Assembly (NCBI GenBank): GCA_965237725.1
Contig: OZ250151.1
Span: 744,001-808,000 of the forward strand
Direction of reading: 5' to 3'
Origin: G965237725 sp965237725
GTDB taxonomy: Bacteria > Pseudomonadota > Gammaproteobacteria > Arenicellales > Poriferihabitantaceae
Length of the DNA stretch: 64,000 bases
Below are positions 45,974 through 56,151 of this stretch, piece after piece. Both the position numbers and the translations under genes were made by a program. The notes beneath the pieces were generated by a model, which saw only the letters and a list, made by a program, of their open reading frames with translations, made no database searches and had not been told where the DNA came from. Numbering within the stretch: the stretch's first letter is position 1; the number at the start of each line of letters is the position of its first letter.

Positions 45974-45981
45974 AAACGAAA

Positions 45982-46848
45982 ATGAAAATTGTTACCTATA
46001 ATATTCAATTTGGCCGTGGACAGGACCGCGTGTTTGATCTTGAACGGATTTGTGATGAGGTCGCCGGCGCCGACATAATGTGTCTGCAAGAAATTGATGT
46101 GGGTTGGGGACGTAGTGGTGATGTCAATCAGGCAATTCAGATTGCTAACTATCTGGAAAATTATTATTGGGTGTTCGGTCCATCTTTTGATATGGATGCC
46201 AGTTATAAAGATGAAACGGGGAAGATACAAAATAAACGGCGTCAGCACGGCGTTATGATTTTATCGCGCTGGCCCATCATCAGCAGCCGAACCTTTCCGT
46301 TTCCCAAAGCGCACTACCCCGATCGATATAACATGCAAATGGGGTTTGTCGAGGGAGTCATTGCCATCGGTGGCCAGGGTGATCAGGAACTTCGAGTTTA
46401 CAATGTTCACCTGGGTCATCTAACTACCGAGGAACGGCTGTTACAAATTGATACTTTGCTCGCAGTTTACACCAATGCACCAATGCAACGTGGCGCGTGG
46501 AGCGGTATACCAACAATTAACGACGATGACTGGAGCAACAACAATGCTGAACCACCCATGCCTAAAAATGCCCTTGCCATGGGGGATTTCAATTCGCCCC
46601 TGGATTCGGAAGAATACAACACTATATTAAAGCACAGCGATTTGATTGATGCCTGGCGGGCGTGTGGAAACCAGGGTAACAACTCAAGAACCCTGACCCT
46701 AACCCAATCCGATGACATTCCCGCTTCTGGCCACATCGACCATGTATTTGTATCCCCCGAGCTTGCCACTCGAATTAGCAATGGCCGTATCGATACGACG
46801 GCCCTGGGTTCGGACCATTTGCCGGTTTGGTACGACGTGGATTGGTAG
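45982..46848 (+). CDS. Endonuclease/exonuclease/phosphatase family protein
   Basis: The 288-residue enzyme of the EEP (DNase I-like) superfamily has YNIQFG, LQEID (metal-binding Glu), FNVHLGHL-like VYNVHLGHL, GDFNSP, and C-terminal SDHLPV. The ATG at 45982 was chosen since the family begins MKIVTYNIQ; a longer frame to 45763 is a shadow of the transporter. No signal peptide, so cytoplasmic. Phosphodiester or phosphomonoester substrate unknown. Confidence 0.85.
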   Translation: MKIVTYNIQFGRGQDRVFDLERICDEVAGADIMCLQEIDVGWGRSGDVNQAIQIANYLENYYWVFGPSFDMDASYKDETGKIQNKRRQHGVMILSRWPIISSRTFPFPKAHYPDRYNMQMGFVEGVIAIGGQGDQELRVYNVHLGHLTTEERLLQIDTLLAVYTNAPMQRGAWSGIPTINDDDWSNNNAEPPMPKNALAMGDFNSPLDSEEYNTILKHSDLIDAWRACGNQGNNSRTLTLTQSDDIPASGHIDHVFVSPELATRISNGRIDTTALGSDHLPVWYDVDW

Positions 46849-46884
46849 TTAGTGGATAACCCGATAAGCTTGAAACCCGTCTTT

Positions 46885-46908
46885 AAACTAGATTTTGATC
46901 TAGTTTTT
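46885..46908 (+). terminator. Intrinsic terminator after the transporter/EEP run
   Basis: AAACTAGAT (46885-46893) pairs with ATCTAGTTT (46898-46906) around a TTTG loop, followed by two more T. It overlaps the stop codon of the convergent reductase gene. Confidence 0.65.
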
Positions 46909-47907
46909 AGCTTGGCCCTTTACAAAAATATTTTCCCGTTCAACGGTATTATTCAGTAAAGACACGCAGGCATAAACGGCTTTCAAGGTAGGCACTTCGG
47001 TTTTGGTCATCTCGGCAAGCTCAATTACCACACCGAGCATTCCGTCAATTTCCAGTGACTTACCCACTTCCAGGTCCTGGAGCATGGACGTTTTGTGCTT
47101 GCCCACTTTTTCTGCGCCCTCAATGCGTTTTTCCAGTGGCATGCGAAAACGCGCACCGAGCTTTTCTGCTACATTTTTTGCTTCAGTCATCATTGTAGCG
47201 GCCAGTTCTCTGGACAGCGGAAACTGAGCGATGGCTTCAAGGGTGGAATGGGTAAGCGCGCTAATTGGATTAAACGACAAATTTCCCCAAAGCTTCAGCC
47301 AGATTTCAGAGCGAATATCATCTAATACCGGAGATATAAATCCTGCTTCGATTAATGCATCAGCAACTTTATTTGCGCGCTCGGAATTTGAACCATCCAG
47401 CTCGCCAAGGGGAAACCGAATTCCTTCTACATGCTGAATAACGCCGGGTTCTTTTATAACCACTGCCGGATAGGCAATACAGCCCAACAAGCATGCCGGA
47501 TCAATGGACCGGGCTAACTCCCCACATGGGTCTATGGTTTCAACAATACGATTCTCATATTCCCCTGGAAAATTCTGGAAATACCACCAGGGGATTCCAT
47601 TTTGTAAAGTGACCATGACGGTTTCCGCCCCGATCAAAATTGGCAGTTTGTCCAGTACAGCAGAAATTTGATGGGATTTTAATGCCAGAAGTACAATCTC
47701 CTGCTCACCCAATTCTGCAATATCATCCGTAGCGGTTACGTTATCCGCAATTATTTCTTCACCATCCTGGATCAATTTCAAACCATTTTTCCTGATCGCA
47801 GCAAGGTGGGGCCCACGAGCGATTAAAGATACGTCGTGCCCAGATTTTGCCAGGCGCACGCCCATTAAACCACCTATCGCACCCGCGCCTACAACACATA
47901 TTTTCAT
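46900..47907 (-). CDS. 2-Dehydropantoate 2-reductase family (PanE/ApbA) protein
   Basis: The N-terminal Rossmann fold with VVGAGAIGGLMGVRLAKSGHDVSLIARG (4-31) and LKSHQ binds NADP. The C-terminal helical domain has the conserved K and LWGNLSFNPISALT (209-222). In PanE the enzyme reduces ketopantoate for CoA synthesis. Several paralogues have other ketoacid or opine-like substrates, and proximity to CoA-transferase genes leaves both options open. 335 aa. Confidence 0.8.
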   Translation of the reverse strand: MKICVVGAGAIGGLMGVRLAKSGHDVSLIARGPHLAAIRKNGLKLIQDGEEIIADNVTATDDIAELGEQEIVLLALKSHQISAVLDKLPILIGAETVMVTLQNGIPWWYFQNFPGEYENRIVETIDPCGELARSIDPACLLGCIAYPAVVIKEPGVIQHVEGIRFPLGELDGSNSERANKVADALIEAGFISPVLDDIRSEIWLKLWGNLSFNPISALTHSTLEAIAQFPLSRELAATMMTEAKNVAEKLGARFRMPLEKRIEGAEKVGKHKTSMLQDLEVGKSLEIDGMLGVVIELAEMTKTEVPTLKAVYACVSLLNNTVERENIFVKGQAKN

Positions 47908-47988
47908 TCTGTGGTTTCTCTATTAATTTTTGAATTATGCCTTTGAATCTAATCCGTAGATCGTTAATACACTACGGTTAAATAATTG

Positions 47989-49236
47989 TTAAATCGCACC
48001 GGACTCCCTGATTGTTGATATTTCATCCTCAGAATATCCCAATACTTCACTGAGGATCTCATCGGTATGCTCACCGAGAAGTGGCGAGCGTACAATATCC
48101 ACATCAGAATCAGAGAGCTTCACCGGGCAACCCACGGTCAGATACTTGCCCCGCTCGGGGTGGTCAACTTCTACTATGGTTCCGGTCTCGCGCAGCGAAG
48201 GTTCTTCAGCCAGTTCCTTCATCGACAGAATCGGACCCACGGGTATATTTAATGGATTACAAATATCCATAACCTCAAACTTGGTTTTTGTCATGGTCCA
48301 CACTTCGATAGTGCCAAAAATTTCGTTTAGTTTCGACAATCTGGAAAGAGGGGTAGCATAGCCCTCATCTTCTTTCCAGGATTCCTTGCCGATTAAATCG
48401 CAAATATTTTCCCAAACAGCAGCCTGGGTGATGAAATAGGTATAGGCATTGGGGTCGTTTTCCCAGCCTTTACATTTAAGAATGCGCCCGGGTTGGCCAC
48501 CGCCGGAATCATTACCCGCCCGGGGGGTAGCCTCACCAAAATCTATACCTTCACCAAACTGGGAATATTCTTCCAATGGACCTTTTTCCAGGCGTTGCTG
48601 ATCCCGGAGCTTAACCCGGCATAAATTGAGAACGCCATCCTGCATGGGCGCAAGCACTTTTTGGCCGCGACCCGACTTCTCCCGTTGAAAAAGCGCAGTG
48701 ACGATTCCCAATGCCAGGTGCAGTCCGGTTCCTGAATCGCCGATTTGCGCACCGGTTACCAGAGGCGGTCCATCGAGGAAACCTGTTGTTGATGCAGCAC
48801 CGCCAGCACACTGGGCGACATTTTCATAAACCTTACAATCGGCATAGGGTCCGGGTCCAAAGCCTTTCACCGATGCCATGATCATTCGCGGGTTAAGCTC
48901 CTGAATTCGCTCCCATGAAAATCCCATTCGGTCCAGGGCGCCGGGGGAAAAATTTTCAACCATGACGTCACAGGTTTTTACCAGTCTTTCGAGCACCTGT
49001 TTACCGGTTTCATTTTTTGAGTTCAGGGTTAGCGATCTTTTATTATGATTCAGCATGGTGAAGTAAAGCGAATCCGCACCTTCAACATCCACCAACTGTT
49101 TTCGCGTGGCGTCGCCAACACCCGGGCGTTCAACTTTTATAACGTCGGCACCAAACCAGCCCAGCAACTGAGTACAGGTTGGTCCAGATTGTACGTGGGT
49201 AAAATCAAGAATTTTTACACCTTCAAGCGCTTTCAT
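47989..49236 (-). CDS. frc: Formyl-CoA:oxalate CoA-transferase
   Basis: This is a class III CoA-transferase very close to E. coli Frc (YfdW) along its whole 415 residues. [26 protein letters not shown] near the start, [19 protein letters not shown] in the middle, the glycine loop [24 protein letters not shown] and [13 protein letters not shown] near the end are all typical. The catalytic aspartate is in IGDSGTG. It moves CoA from formyl-CoA to oxalate, the first step of oxalate breakdown. Oxalyl-CoA decarboxylase (oxc) is not in the window. Confidence 0.92.
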   Translation of the reverse strand: MKALEGVKILDFTHVQSGPTCTQLLGWFGADVIKVERPGVGDATRKQLVDVEGADSLYFTMLNHNKRSLTLNSKNETGKQVLERLVKTCDVMVENFSPGALDRMGFSWERIQELNPRMIMASVKGFGPGPYADCKVYENVAQCAGGAASTTGFLDGPPLVTGAQIGDSGTGLHLALGIVTALFQREKSGRGQKVLAPMQDGVLNLCRVKLRDQQRLEKGPLEEYSQFGEGIDFGEATPRAGNDSGGGQPGRILKCKGWENDPNAYTYFITQAAVWENICDLIGKESWKEDEGYATPLSRLSKLNEIFGTIEVWTMTKTKFEVMDICNPLNIPVGPILSMKELAEEPSLRETGTIVEVDHPERGKYLTVGCPVKLSDSDVDIVRSPLLGEHTDEILSEVLGYSEDEISTIRESGAI

Positions 49237-49556
49237 TTACTGCTCCAAAATAATCAGTTAATAATGTTAAAACAATTTTTTAAGAATCCTTTTTTAGATC
49301 GTGTACAGGGTTCCCAAATTCACTTACATGCTCTGCTACTAGGCAGGATTTTCATTTGTGAAATTACGTTTGTTTCGTTGCTTTCGAATCAGAGGGTATC
49401 TCACCAATACCAGGAACATGCAAGTCGCAGATATCGGTGTTTCGAAAAATAGGGTCATTTTACCCTGGGATGCCACCACCAAATCCAGACCATTTTCTAT
49501 CGATATTGGTTATAGTTTGCAGCTGATGTAAACATCAGAACATTTGACAATACTTT
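49237..49556. other. Intergenic region, nothing recognised
   Basis: About 320 bp between frc and the reductase gene. Only a plus-strand shadow frame crosses it. No RNA, repeat or terminator was identified. Confidence 0.4.
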
Positions 49557-50543
49557 TTAGTGTGAAACTTCCAGCACGATTTTTCCAAAGTGCTGACTTT
49601 GTTCCATGACTTCATGGGCTTTTGCAGCGTCCTCTAATGAAAACACTTCATATATAAGTGGAACAATTTTTTGATTCTGGAACAGTGGCATCACTAGATT
49701 ATTGAATGATTCGACGATACTGGCCTTCTCATTTACACTTCTTGAACGAAGTACCGAGCCAATAATTTTCTGCCTTTTAACCATCATCAAGGCGATATTC
49801 AATTCCGCCTTGATTCCACCCGTTACACCGATTTCCAGTAACCTGCCAGCTACAGCAAGGCATTTCATATTCAATGGCAAATACGGTCCACCAATATGAT
49901 CGAGAATCACATCGGCACCACGACCATCGGTTAATTTCTTAACCACATCAGGGAAAGATTCATTTTTATAGTCGACCACATGATCGGCACCAACCTCAGT
50001 TACCTTTTCGAGTTTGGCCGTAGATGCAGTGACAATGACTTTGCAATCGGGAACAAGCTGTTTGCACAATTGAATTCCTGCGGTATTTACCCCACCGCCG
50101 CCGCCGTGCAAAAGCACTGTTTCAGATTTTTTTAACTCGCCCAATACAAATACATTTAAATAAGCAGTGATGTAGGTTTCACAAATGCATGCGGCCTGAT
50201 TGAACGACATCCAGTCCGGAATGCTCATCATGTGACCAGGATGGGCGGATGCAAATTGACCATATCCACCGCCCCCTATCAGTGACATAACCCGATCACC
50301 AATCTTCCAGTCAGTAACCTGGCTTCCCAACTGTTCGATTGTCCCTGCAACTTCAAGACCCAATATTTCCGATTCACCTTTTGGCGGTGCGTAGTTGCCT
50401 CGACGCTGCACAATATCGGGACCGTTCACTGATGTTGCCGCTACCCTGATTAAAACCTGATTGTCGGCAATATCCGGAAGTGGGGTTTCGCCAAAATACA
50501 TGACATCTGTATCGCCAAATTCTTTAAGTAATATTGCTTTCAT
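49557..50543 (-). CDS. Quinone oxidoreductase-like (MDR superfamily) protein
   Basis: This 328-residue medium-chain dehydrogenase/reductase lacks zinc ligands, as in NADPH:quinone oxidoreductase (PIG3/QOR type). It has GLEVAGTIEQLGSQV (44-58, after the chosen start), the NADPH-binding LLHGGGGGVNTAGIQLCK and VDYKN, and a final HFGKIVLEV. The ATG at 50543 was preferred to a TTG two codons earlier. Electron acceptor unknown. Followed by frc on the same strand after about 320 bp. Confidence 0.85.
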   Translation of the reverse strand: MKAILLKEFGDTDVMYFGETPLPDIADNQVLIRVAATSVNGPDIVQRRGNYAPPKGESEILGLEVAGTIEQLGSQVTDWKIGDRVMSLIGGGGYGQFASAHPGHMMSIPDWMSFNQAACICETYITAYLNVFVLGELKKSETVLLHGGGGGVNTAGIQLCKQLVPDCKVIVTASTAKLEKVTEVGADHVVDYKNESFPDVVKKLTDGRGADVILDHIGGPYLPLNMKCLAVAGRLLEIGVTGGIKAELNIALMMVKRQKIIGSVLRSRSVNEKASIVESFNNLVMPLFQNQKIVPLIYEVFSLEDAAKAHEVMEQSQHFGKIVLEVSH

Positions 50544-50814
50544 TATCAATTATTAAGGTTTAGTGGGTAATGTGTTAATCGGCTAGATATGATCTACGGA
50601 GAGGATCAATTCATAACAAATTTCCATAGTCTTTAATAGTCAAAATATAATTTCTGCTTCAAGTACATATTCATATCGTACATCTATTAACCAATTGCGC
50701 CATATTCAATTATTTGAATTATGCATTCAATTCCAGCTGAATTAGTTTGGTCGCCGGATTGATCAACAATATTTGATTTTAAACTAGGCGTAAAAAGCAT
50801 CAGGAGAGAAAAAG

Positions 50815-51342
50815 ATGAAAAATTCAGAAATCAATAGAAGACAAGTTTTAACATCATCATTGGCGGGCGGCTCCATCATGATTCTCCCCGTTGAATGGTC
50901 CAGGCCATTAGTGCATTCAGTGCTTCTGCCAGCCCATGCCCAATTGAGTGGCACGTGCATACCAGACGGATCTCTAACAACGATTACTACTCCAATTATT
51001 GACGACGTCGCGCCGGACATCGCAATCCTATTTGATGGGAAAAGGAGTTGCGGGCTGTTTGCATTTGATCAGGATGATAACAATGACCCTGCCAATGCGG
51101 TGATTATATTTGATATAGATACTGATGACGGGGAAACCTGGGATTACCAAGGCCCAGGATCAGACTGGACTATTACTGAATTAGATGGGATTGTCCCTGG
51201 GGAAAATCCAGATGGCACCTACACTATCGAAGCAAGCGGATTTGGAAATCAATTCAGCATTACATTTACCATCGAAGTTGCAGCGCTGAGTGGCGGTCGC
51301 TTTTCAATGACCATAAGCAATGTGACTATTTCGCCTTTATAA
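50815..51342 (+). CDS. Exported protein with Tat-like leader and LPAHAQ motif
   Basis: The 175-residue protein begins with NRRQVLTSSLAGGSIMIL (7-24), a twin-arginine-like leader, followed by WSRPLVHSVLLPAHAQ (28-43). The W-x-x-P...LPAHAQ tail is a recurring leader type in gammaproteobacterial exported proteins of unknown function. The mature part is Asp/Gly/Thr-rich beta structure with DIDTDDGE. Strong ribosome site AGGAGA (50802-50807). No function can be assigned. Confidence 0.65.
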   Translation: MKNSEINRRQVLTSSLAGGSIMILPVEWSRPLVHSVLLPAHAQLSGTCIPDGSLTTITTPIIDDVAPDIAILFDGKRSCGLFAFDQDDNNDPANAVIIFDIDTDDGETWDYQGPGSDWTITELDGIVPGENPDGTYTIEASGFGNQFSITFTIEVAALSGGRFSMTISNVTISPL

Positions 51343-51381
51343 GTCAATTCTAAGGCAGCTTGCGTAGCTAATCCCAATGGA

Positions 51382-51804
51382 TTAAATCTCACCCTCTATC
51401 CAGATAAGTTCATTGACCACAGGAATTTCGCTATAAGGGGGTATATTTCTTCCTTCACGTTTGATGAATTCTCCGTTTTGTTCTATTGACCAACAAAGTT
51501 TTTCGCCTCGCCCCCAGACTGCCCACTGCTCGCAATAGACACCATTTTCCACGAACCATGAACCCCAATCGTTATGAAAACCAATTTTCCCGTAAACCTT
51601 ACCATCAGGTGAATAATAGAAACTAAACGTTTCCCCTTTCAAGGTATTGCCTTTAATCAATTCATTGATTTGATCAGAGTTCTTAACGGCTGAGTATCCA
51701 ATAGCCCTAAATAAAAACGTAAATCCAACATAGCCCACAACAATAATGACAACAGCCGGCCAAAATAGCGGTACATTCTTGAGGCTTTTAATCATCGCCT
51801 GCAT
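51382..51804 (-). CDS. Small membrane-anchored protein, DUF995-like
   Basis: The 140-residue protein has one N-terminal helix (about 14-34) and then NELIKGNTLKGETFSFYYSPDGKVYGKIG with WFVENGVYCEQW and EKLCWSI. The order of a GNT, a YYxPDG, and a later CxQW/C...C pair resembles DUF995 proteins. Two cysteines (about 91 and 104) may pair in the periplasm. Role unknown. Confidence 0.5.
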   Translation of the reverse strand: MQAMIKSLKNVPLFWPAVVIIVVGYVGFTFLFRAIGYSAVKNSDQINELIKGNTLKGETFSFYYSPDGKVYGKIGFHNDWGSWFVENGVYCEQWAVWGRGEKLCWSIEQNGEFIKREGRNIPPYSEIPVVNELIWIEGEI

Positions 51805-51945
51805 CAGAATTTCCTAAAACAAATAAACAATAAAAGCGCTTGGATTGATATGCCATTATTTCACTATGCCTATTGGGAATACTACAAACTTCTCTTGGAT
51901 TGCTCAAACCAGATTCAGAGAGCCCGTAAAACCAGAGTCAACAAA

Positions 51946-52770
51946 TCAATCCAGATCTTTAAATGGTTTGTTTCCTTCGACTAGTGCAGCCTTTAAGCCT
52001 TTCTCATTGGTTATCTTTGAAAATTCTACATATTCGGGTACGGGGCAAACACCCATGACACTCATCAAATCCTGATAATAGTCCGTTGCAGTTTTAAGAC
52101 CCTGCATTTCATAGATACGATTGAGATACACCTTATGCATACGCTGCATATCATTGGGCATTCTTGACATCAGCCTGGCTTTTTTCAAAGTAGCCGCTTC
52201 CAGCTCATCTTTAGCCACAACCTGGGTTACCAAACCCATAGATTGGGCTTCATGGGCGCTAACTTCTCTGCCAGTCAGTATCAAATCTTTGGCGGTTTTC
52301 ATATTCACTAACCAGGGCAAAATAAAATTCATCGCTGCGATGCCATAGCGCATCTCTTTATAACCTAAACGAGTGTCCTCGGTTACCAGAGTAACGTCGC
52401 AGCAAAGGGCCAATTCAAACCCCTTGCCGATGGCACAATAGTGTACGCTGGCGATAACAGGTTTCGAAATTCGCCAGGGCGCAGTAAATTCTTCCTGCTG
52501 CCAGTAGTACTGGGCGCGGTAGTCATAAAAGCTTTCAAATTCATCATCAGCATCTTCCACCAGGTCATGGCCAGAACAAAATCCCCGACCCGCACCTCGA
52601 ATGACAATCACATTTACATTTTTGTCTCGATCTGCCCGTTGCAATCCCTGGTTCAATTCAGAAGCCAAGCGGGCATTCACCGCATTGAGGCATTCCGGCC
52701 GATTTAACGTCAACCAGCAGATACGTTCGTCGTCCACTTCATAAATCAGGTGTTGATAGTCTTCGCTCAT
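51946..52770 (-). CDS. Enoyl-CoA hydratase/isomerase family protein
   Basis: Crotonase fold of 274 residues. It has the oxyanion-hole segments GAGRGFCSGHDL (about 60-71) and AIGKGFELALCCDVTL (about 112-127) and the acidic helix EMRYGIAAMNFILPWL (about 139-154). It hydrates or isomerises an unsaturated acyl-CoA. It is 59 nt downstream of a CaiB-type gene and closes the operon from the oxygenase at 57311. By position it would act like CaiD or a beta-oxidation hydratase; the substrate is not known. Confidence 0.85.
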   Translation of the reverse strand: MSEDYQHLIYEVDDERICWLTLNRPECLNAVNARLASELNQGLQRADRDKNVNVIVIRGAGRGFCSGHDLVEDADDEFESFYDYRAQYYWQQEEFTAPWRISKPVIASVHYCAIGKGFELALCCDVTLVTEDTRLGYKEMRYGIAAMNFILPWLVNMKTAKDLILTGREVSAHEAQSMGLVTQVVAKDELEAATLKKARLMSRMPNDMQRMHKVYLNRIYEMQGLKTATDYYQDLMSVMGVCPVPEYVEFSKITNEKGLKAALVEGNKPFKDLD

Positions 52771-52829
52771 TTTAGCCTCTCTTGGTTAGTTAAAATTTAT
52801 CTAGATTAATCGAACCATTGGCATTTCTG

Positions 52830-54020
52830 CTATTGGGTCACATTTTCTTGTTTCAATTTCGTTATCTCATCTTTTGTCAAACCCAATTCGGTAAGAATTT
52901 CTTCTGAATGCTGACCCGGGCCCGCTGGTTTACTTCGAATACCACCTGGTGACTCTGACAAACGCGGCGCCACATCAACCTGGGGAATGCCCTCAAAATC
53001 TGTGATCATGGTCTGGGTTTGCGGGTGTTCAGCCACTTCCTCTGGAGATAATACTGGAGTGACACATGAGTCAAGCTGGGACAGCCGGTCAACCCATTCA
53101 TCCCTGGGTGCAGTCGCAAATCGGGCCTCGAGGATTTGGGTTAATTCTGGCCAGCGTTCACGATCATCCATTAGGGTCATGAGTTCTGGTGATCCCAATG
53201 CATCAAACAAACTTTCACAAAAATGTTTTTCCAGAGCACCGATTGAAAGCCATTTGTCGTCGCTGCAACGGTAGGCGCGATAATTTGGTAATCGCCCGAG
53301 AAACGTATTCCGCCATTCCTTTGAAGGACGTTGGCCACCCAGGGCTGTGGAGAAGATATCTGCCATCAGGTAAATAACCGATTCGGTACAACTGGCATCA
53401 ATATACTGACCATTCCCTGTTTTTTGTCTGTGCAACAGTGCGAGCAAGATACCTGTCACTGCACTCATAGACCCACCGCCATTATCGGATAATATGTTTT
53501 GTGGATTCACCGGGGCATTGTCACCCCCTCGAATCATTTCCAGTGCCCCGGTCATACCCAGGTAATTTATATCGTGGCCTGCGTGACCACGCAAAGGCCC
53601 CCGCTGTCCATAACCACTCAAGGAACAATAAATTAGACTTGAATTAATTTTAAACGCATCGTCATATCCAAAACCCAGCTTTGCCAGTTTTCCTGGACGA
53701 AACTCTTCTACCAGAATATCTGCTGATTCAATGAGCTTTGTAAATATAGATTTTCCTGAAGCGGATTTTAGATCCAGCGCCAATGAACGTTTATTCCGCA
53801 TCACCGTATCGAATGGCTGAAAGCGTGAAGTAATATAGGGGTCGTCAGCAATATCACCTGCATAGGTAGAACCAAATGACGAGAATCCTGGGCGTACAAT
53901 CTGAATCACATCTGCACCAAAGTCACCCAGCATCATGGTGGCGAAGGGTCCTGGGGAATTGACCGATAGATCTAATACCCGCAGCCCATCGAGTACACCC
54001 ATTTTCTGTTTATGTTTCAT
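52830..54020 (-). CDS. CaiB/BaiF-type CoA-transferase
   Basis: Class III CoA-transferase of 396 residues. GVLDGLRVLDLSVNSPGPFATMMLGDFGADVIQI is the N-terminal CoA-binding part, and the conserved Asp lies in LSDNGGG. The start ATG at 54020 has GAGG 6 nt upstream and overlaps the upstream stop by 11 bases; the longer frame to 54038 is unsupported. It transfers CoA between an acyl donor and an unknown acceptor. It sits in the four-gene operon with an oxygenase, acyl-CoA synthetase and hydratase, matching a CaiB-type role. Confidence 0.85.
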   Translation of the reverse strand: MKHKQKMGVLDGLRVLDLSVNSPGPFATMMLGDFGADVIQIVRPGFSSFGSTYAGDIADDPYITSRFQPFDTVMRNKRSLALDLKSASGKSIFTKLIESADILVEEFRPGKLAKLGFGYDDAFKINSSLIYCSLSGYGQRGPLRGHAGHDINYLGMTGALEMIRGGDNAPVNPQNILSDNGGGSMSAVTGILLALLHRQKTGNGQYIDASCTESVIYLMADIFSTALGGQRPSKEWRNTFLGRLPNYRAYRCSDDKWLSIGALEKHFCESLFDALGSPELMTLMDDRERWPELTQILEARFATAPRDEWVDRLSQLDSCVTPVLSPEEVAEHPQTQTMITDFEGIPQVDVAPRLSESPGGIRSKPAGPGQHSEEILTELGLTKDEITKLKQENVTQ

Positions 54021-56151
54021 CATCACCCTCAGTGTCATCTACAATAGTTAATACAGCATCCACCACTACGACCCCCATGCCCTGTGGTCTTATTAACAAG
54101 GGATTAATTTCCAGTTCTATAACATTCTCATTGCCCTGGACAAATTCTGCCAGCTTTTGAATTGTACTCACCGCGGTATTTAGATCACATTTTGATTTTC
54201 CCCGCCAGCCATTCAACAAAGGAAATAATTTTAACCTCTCTATTGAGCGAGCAATAGTCTTGACTGAAACGGGTAAAACAATGGTCACCGTATCTTTGAG
54301 TAGTTCAACCATTGTGCCGCCCACGGACAACGTCATCACCAATCCCACGCCGGATATTCTGCGAATACCAATCAATAATTCGGCTACGCTATTGGAAATC
54401 ATTTCCTCCACCAACAGGGTTTCAATGTTGAGTTCAGGGATTTTTATTGCCAAGGACTTACTCATTGTTTTCGTCGCCCTGTTGAGTTCATCCAGATTTT
54501 CGATATGGGTTATCACCCCGCCAACTTCGGTTTTATGCTGTAAGTCTGTTGATATTGCTTTGAGCACCACAGGAAATTCGACATTGAGCTCACTAACAAT
54601 AGAATCCATGTTAATAATCTGGGACTTCGGCACACTTACCCCAACCTCAGCTAGCAAGTTTTTGGCCTCTACCTCATTATAGTGAACCACATCACAAACA
54701 TATTTTGCATCATGGTCACTAATAAGAATTTCGCCATCTTCCATTTTGTTCTTTTCCATAATCAATTCCACCGCACTAACCGCTGCTGAAATTGCCTTTA
54801 TACCCGCATCCATACCCATTAACGGTGCCATACTATTTTCAATCATCATAATTCGCGCATCTTCGGGTAAGTCCTCGGGCACGGTATTGATGAAAACAGC
54901 AGGGAGTCCCGCTTTTTCTGCCGCACCTGCGAAATTCTTCGCTGTTGAATACCAGCTGTCAGCAACCCATCCCCCTGGCGGCGGGAAACTCATCATCAGC
55001 AAGGCGATGTCATATTGATCAGCAAAATAATCATTAAATAGCTGGGCCTGTGCTTCTTTTCCAGCAAACTGGCCATCAGAGAAATCCAGTGGATTCCCAG
55101 GCAAAACAAATGGAGGCAACTGGGATTTTATCTTTGTAAATGTCCTAATTGGCAGGGAAGGAATGGATAATCCTTCGCGTTCCGCAATGTCCGCACCCAA
55201 AACAGCATAGGACCCAGAGGTCGTGGCAAATGCCAAAGCGCTTCCCTTTGGGCGACGGGTGTGGACCAGCATTTTCAAAGTTTCCATCGCCTGCATGGGC
55301 GTGTCCACCTGGATGAAGCCCAAGCGATTTAAAAGCGCGGAAGCAATTTCTTGATCACCGGTGAGGGATGCGGTATGGGTTACTGCCGCTCTCGACCCGG
55401 CCCTGGAGCTGCCGCCCTTGACGACCACAACCGGAATATTTTTTTGAATGGCTTTTAGTGCTGCACGGGAAAGCTGAGGAAGATCTTGAAAACTTTCGAT
55501 ATAAAGATTAATCGCCTTTACTCGATCATCGTCCAGTACGTGTTCGAGCACATCTGCGATACTCAAAACCGCCTGGTTTCCCAAACCAATCAAATACCCT
55601 ATAGGCAATGAACGCCTTGCGCACCCCATATCAGACATATAGGCGCCGCCATTTGAAATTACCGCCACGCCCGACTCAACACCGGCATGATCACCAAAGT
55701 GATCGAGCATAAACACACTGTTGTCGAAAAAATTAGCAAACCCAGGGCAATTGGGTCCTAGAATTGGCATACTTCCTGCTGCAGAAATAAATTCTTCCTG
55801 TCGCTGGTGACCCTCACCGTCCACCTCGGAAAATCCCGCGCTGTTACACATCACGCCAGACACGCCTAATTCTGAAAGTTTTGATACGGTTTCACATACG
55901 CCTTCTTTGGGTACCGCAATAAATCCAAGGTCTGGCACTACGGGCAAATCATCCAAACTGGAAATACACTTTATGCCTGCAATTTCATTGTGGCTGGGAT
56001 GACAAATATAGATATTGCCCGAGTAATTATTGGTTCGGGCATAGTTCACGGCGGGAACAAGATTCGAGCCCCCAATGAATACCACGGACTTTGGGTTGAG
56101 CAGGGCACCCAGCCTTGTTTGGTCGAAAGTTCTTCCATCACGCTGAGACAT
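54010..56151 (-). CDS. ADP-forming acyl-CoA synthetase (alpha-beta fusion)
   Basis: The 713-residue protein joins the alpha part (CoA-binding Rossmann, PKSVVFIGGSN; catalytic histidine H259 in RAAVTHTASLTGD) and the beta part (ATP-grasp, EAKNLLAEVGVSVPKS onward). It makes an acyl-CoA with ATP to ADP and Pi. Its ATG overlaps the oxygenase stop (TAATG), so translation is coupled. The likely role is to activate the carboxylate substrate or product of the operon. Confidence 0.88.
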   Translation of the reverse strand: MSQRDGRTFDQTRLGALLNPKSVVFIGGSNLVPAVNYARTNNYSGNIYICHPSHNEIAGIKCISSLDDLPVVPDLGFIAVPKEGVCETVSKLSELGVSGVMCNSAGFSEVDGEGHQRQEEFISAAGSMPILGPNCPGFANFFDNSVFMLDHFGDHAGVESGVAVISNGGAYMSDMGCARRSLPIGYLIGLGNQAVLSIADVLEHVLDDDRVKAINLYIESFQDLPQLSRAALKAIQKNIPVVVVKGGSSRAGSRAAVTHTASLTGDQEIASALLNRLGFIQVDTPMQAMETLKMLVHTRRPKGSALAFATTSGSYAVLGADIAEREGLSIPSLPIRTFTKIKSQLPPFVLPGNPLDFSDGQFAGKEAQAQLFNDYFADQYDIALLMMSFPPPGGWVADSWYSTAKNFAGAAEKAGLPAVFINTVPEDLPEDARIMMIENSMAPLMGMDAGIKAISAAVSAVELIMEKNKMEDGEILISDHDAKYVCDVVHYNEVEAKNLLAEVGVSVPKSQIINMDSIVSELNVEFPVVLKAISTDLQHKTEVGGVITHIENLDELNRATKTMSKSLAIKIPELNIETLLVEEMISNSVAELLIGIRRISGVGLVMTLSVGGTMVELLKDTVTIVLPVSVKTIARSIERLKLFPLLNGWRGKSKCDLNTAVSTIQKLAEFVQGNENVIELEINPLLIRPQGMGVVVVDAVLTIVDDTEGDDET

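Noticed and set aside
45763..45981. N-terminal extension of the EEP-family gene
   Set aside because: It is an out-of-frame reading of the preceding transporter; the family starts at MKIVTYNIQ (45982).
49045..49452. Plus-strand 135-codon frame opposite frc
   Set aside because: It lies mostly antisense to a strongly supported gene and shows no recognisable domain.
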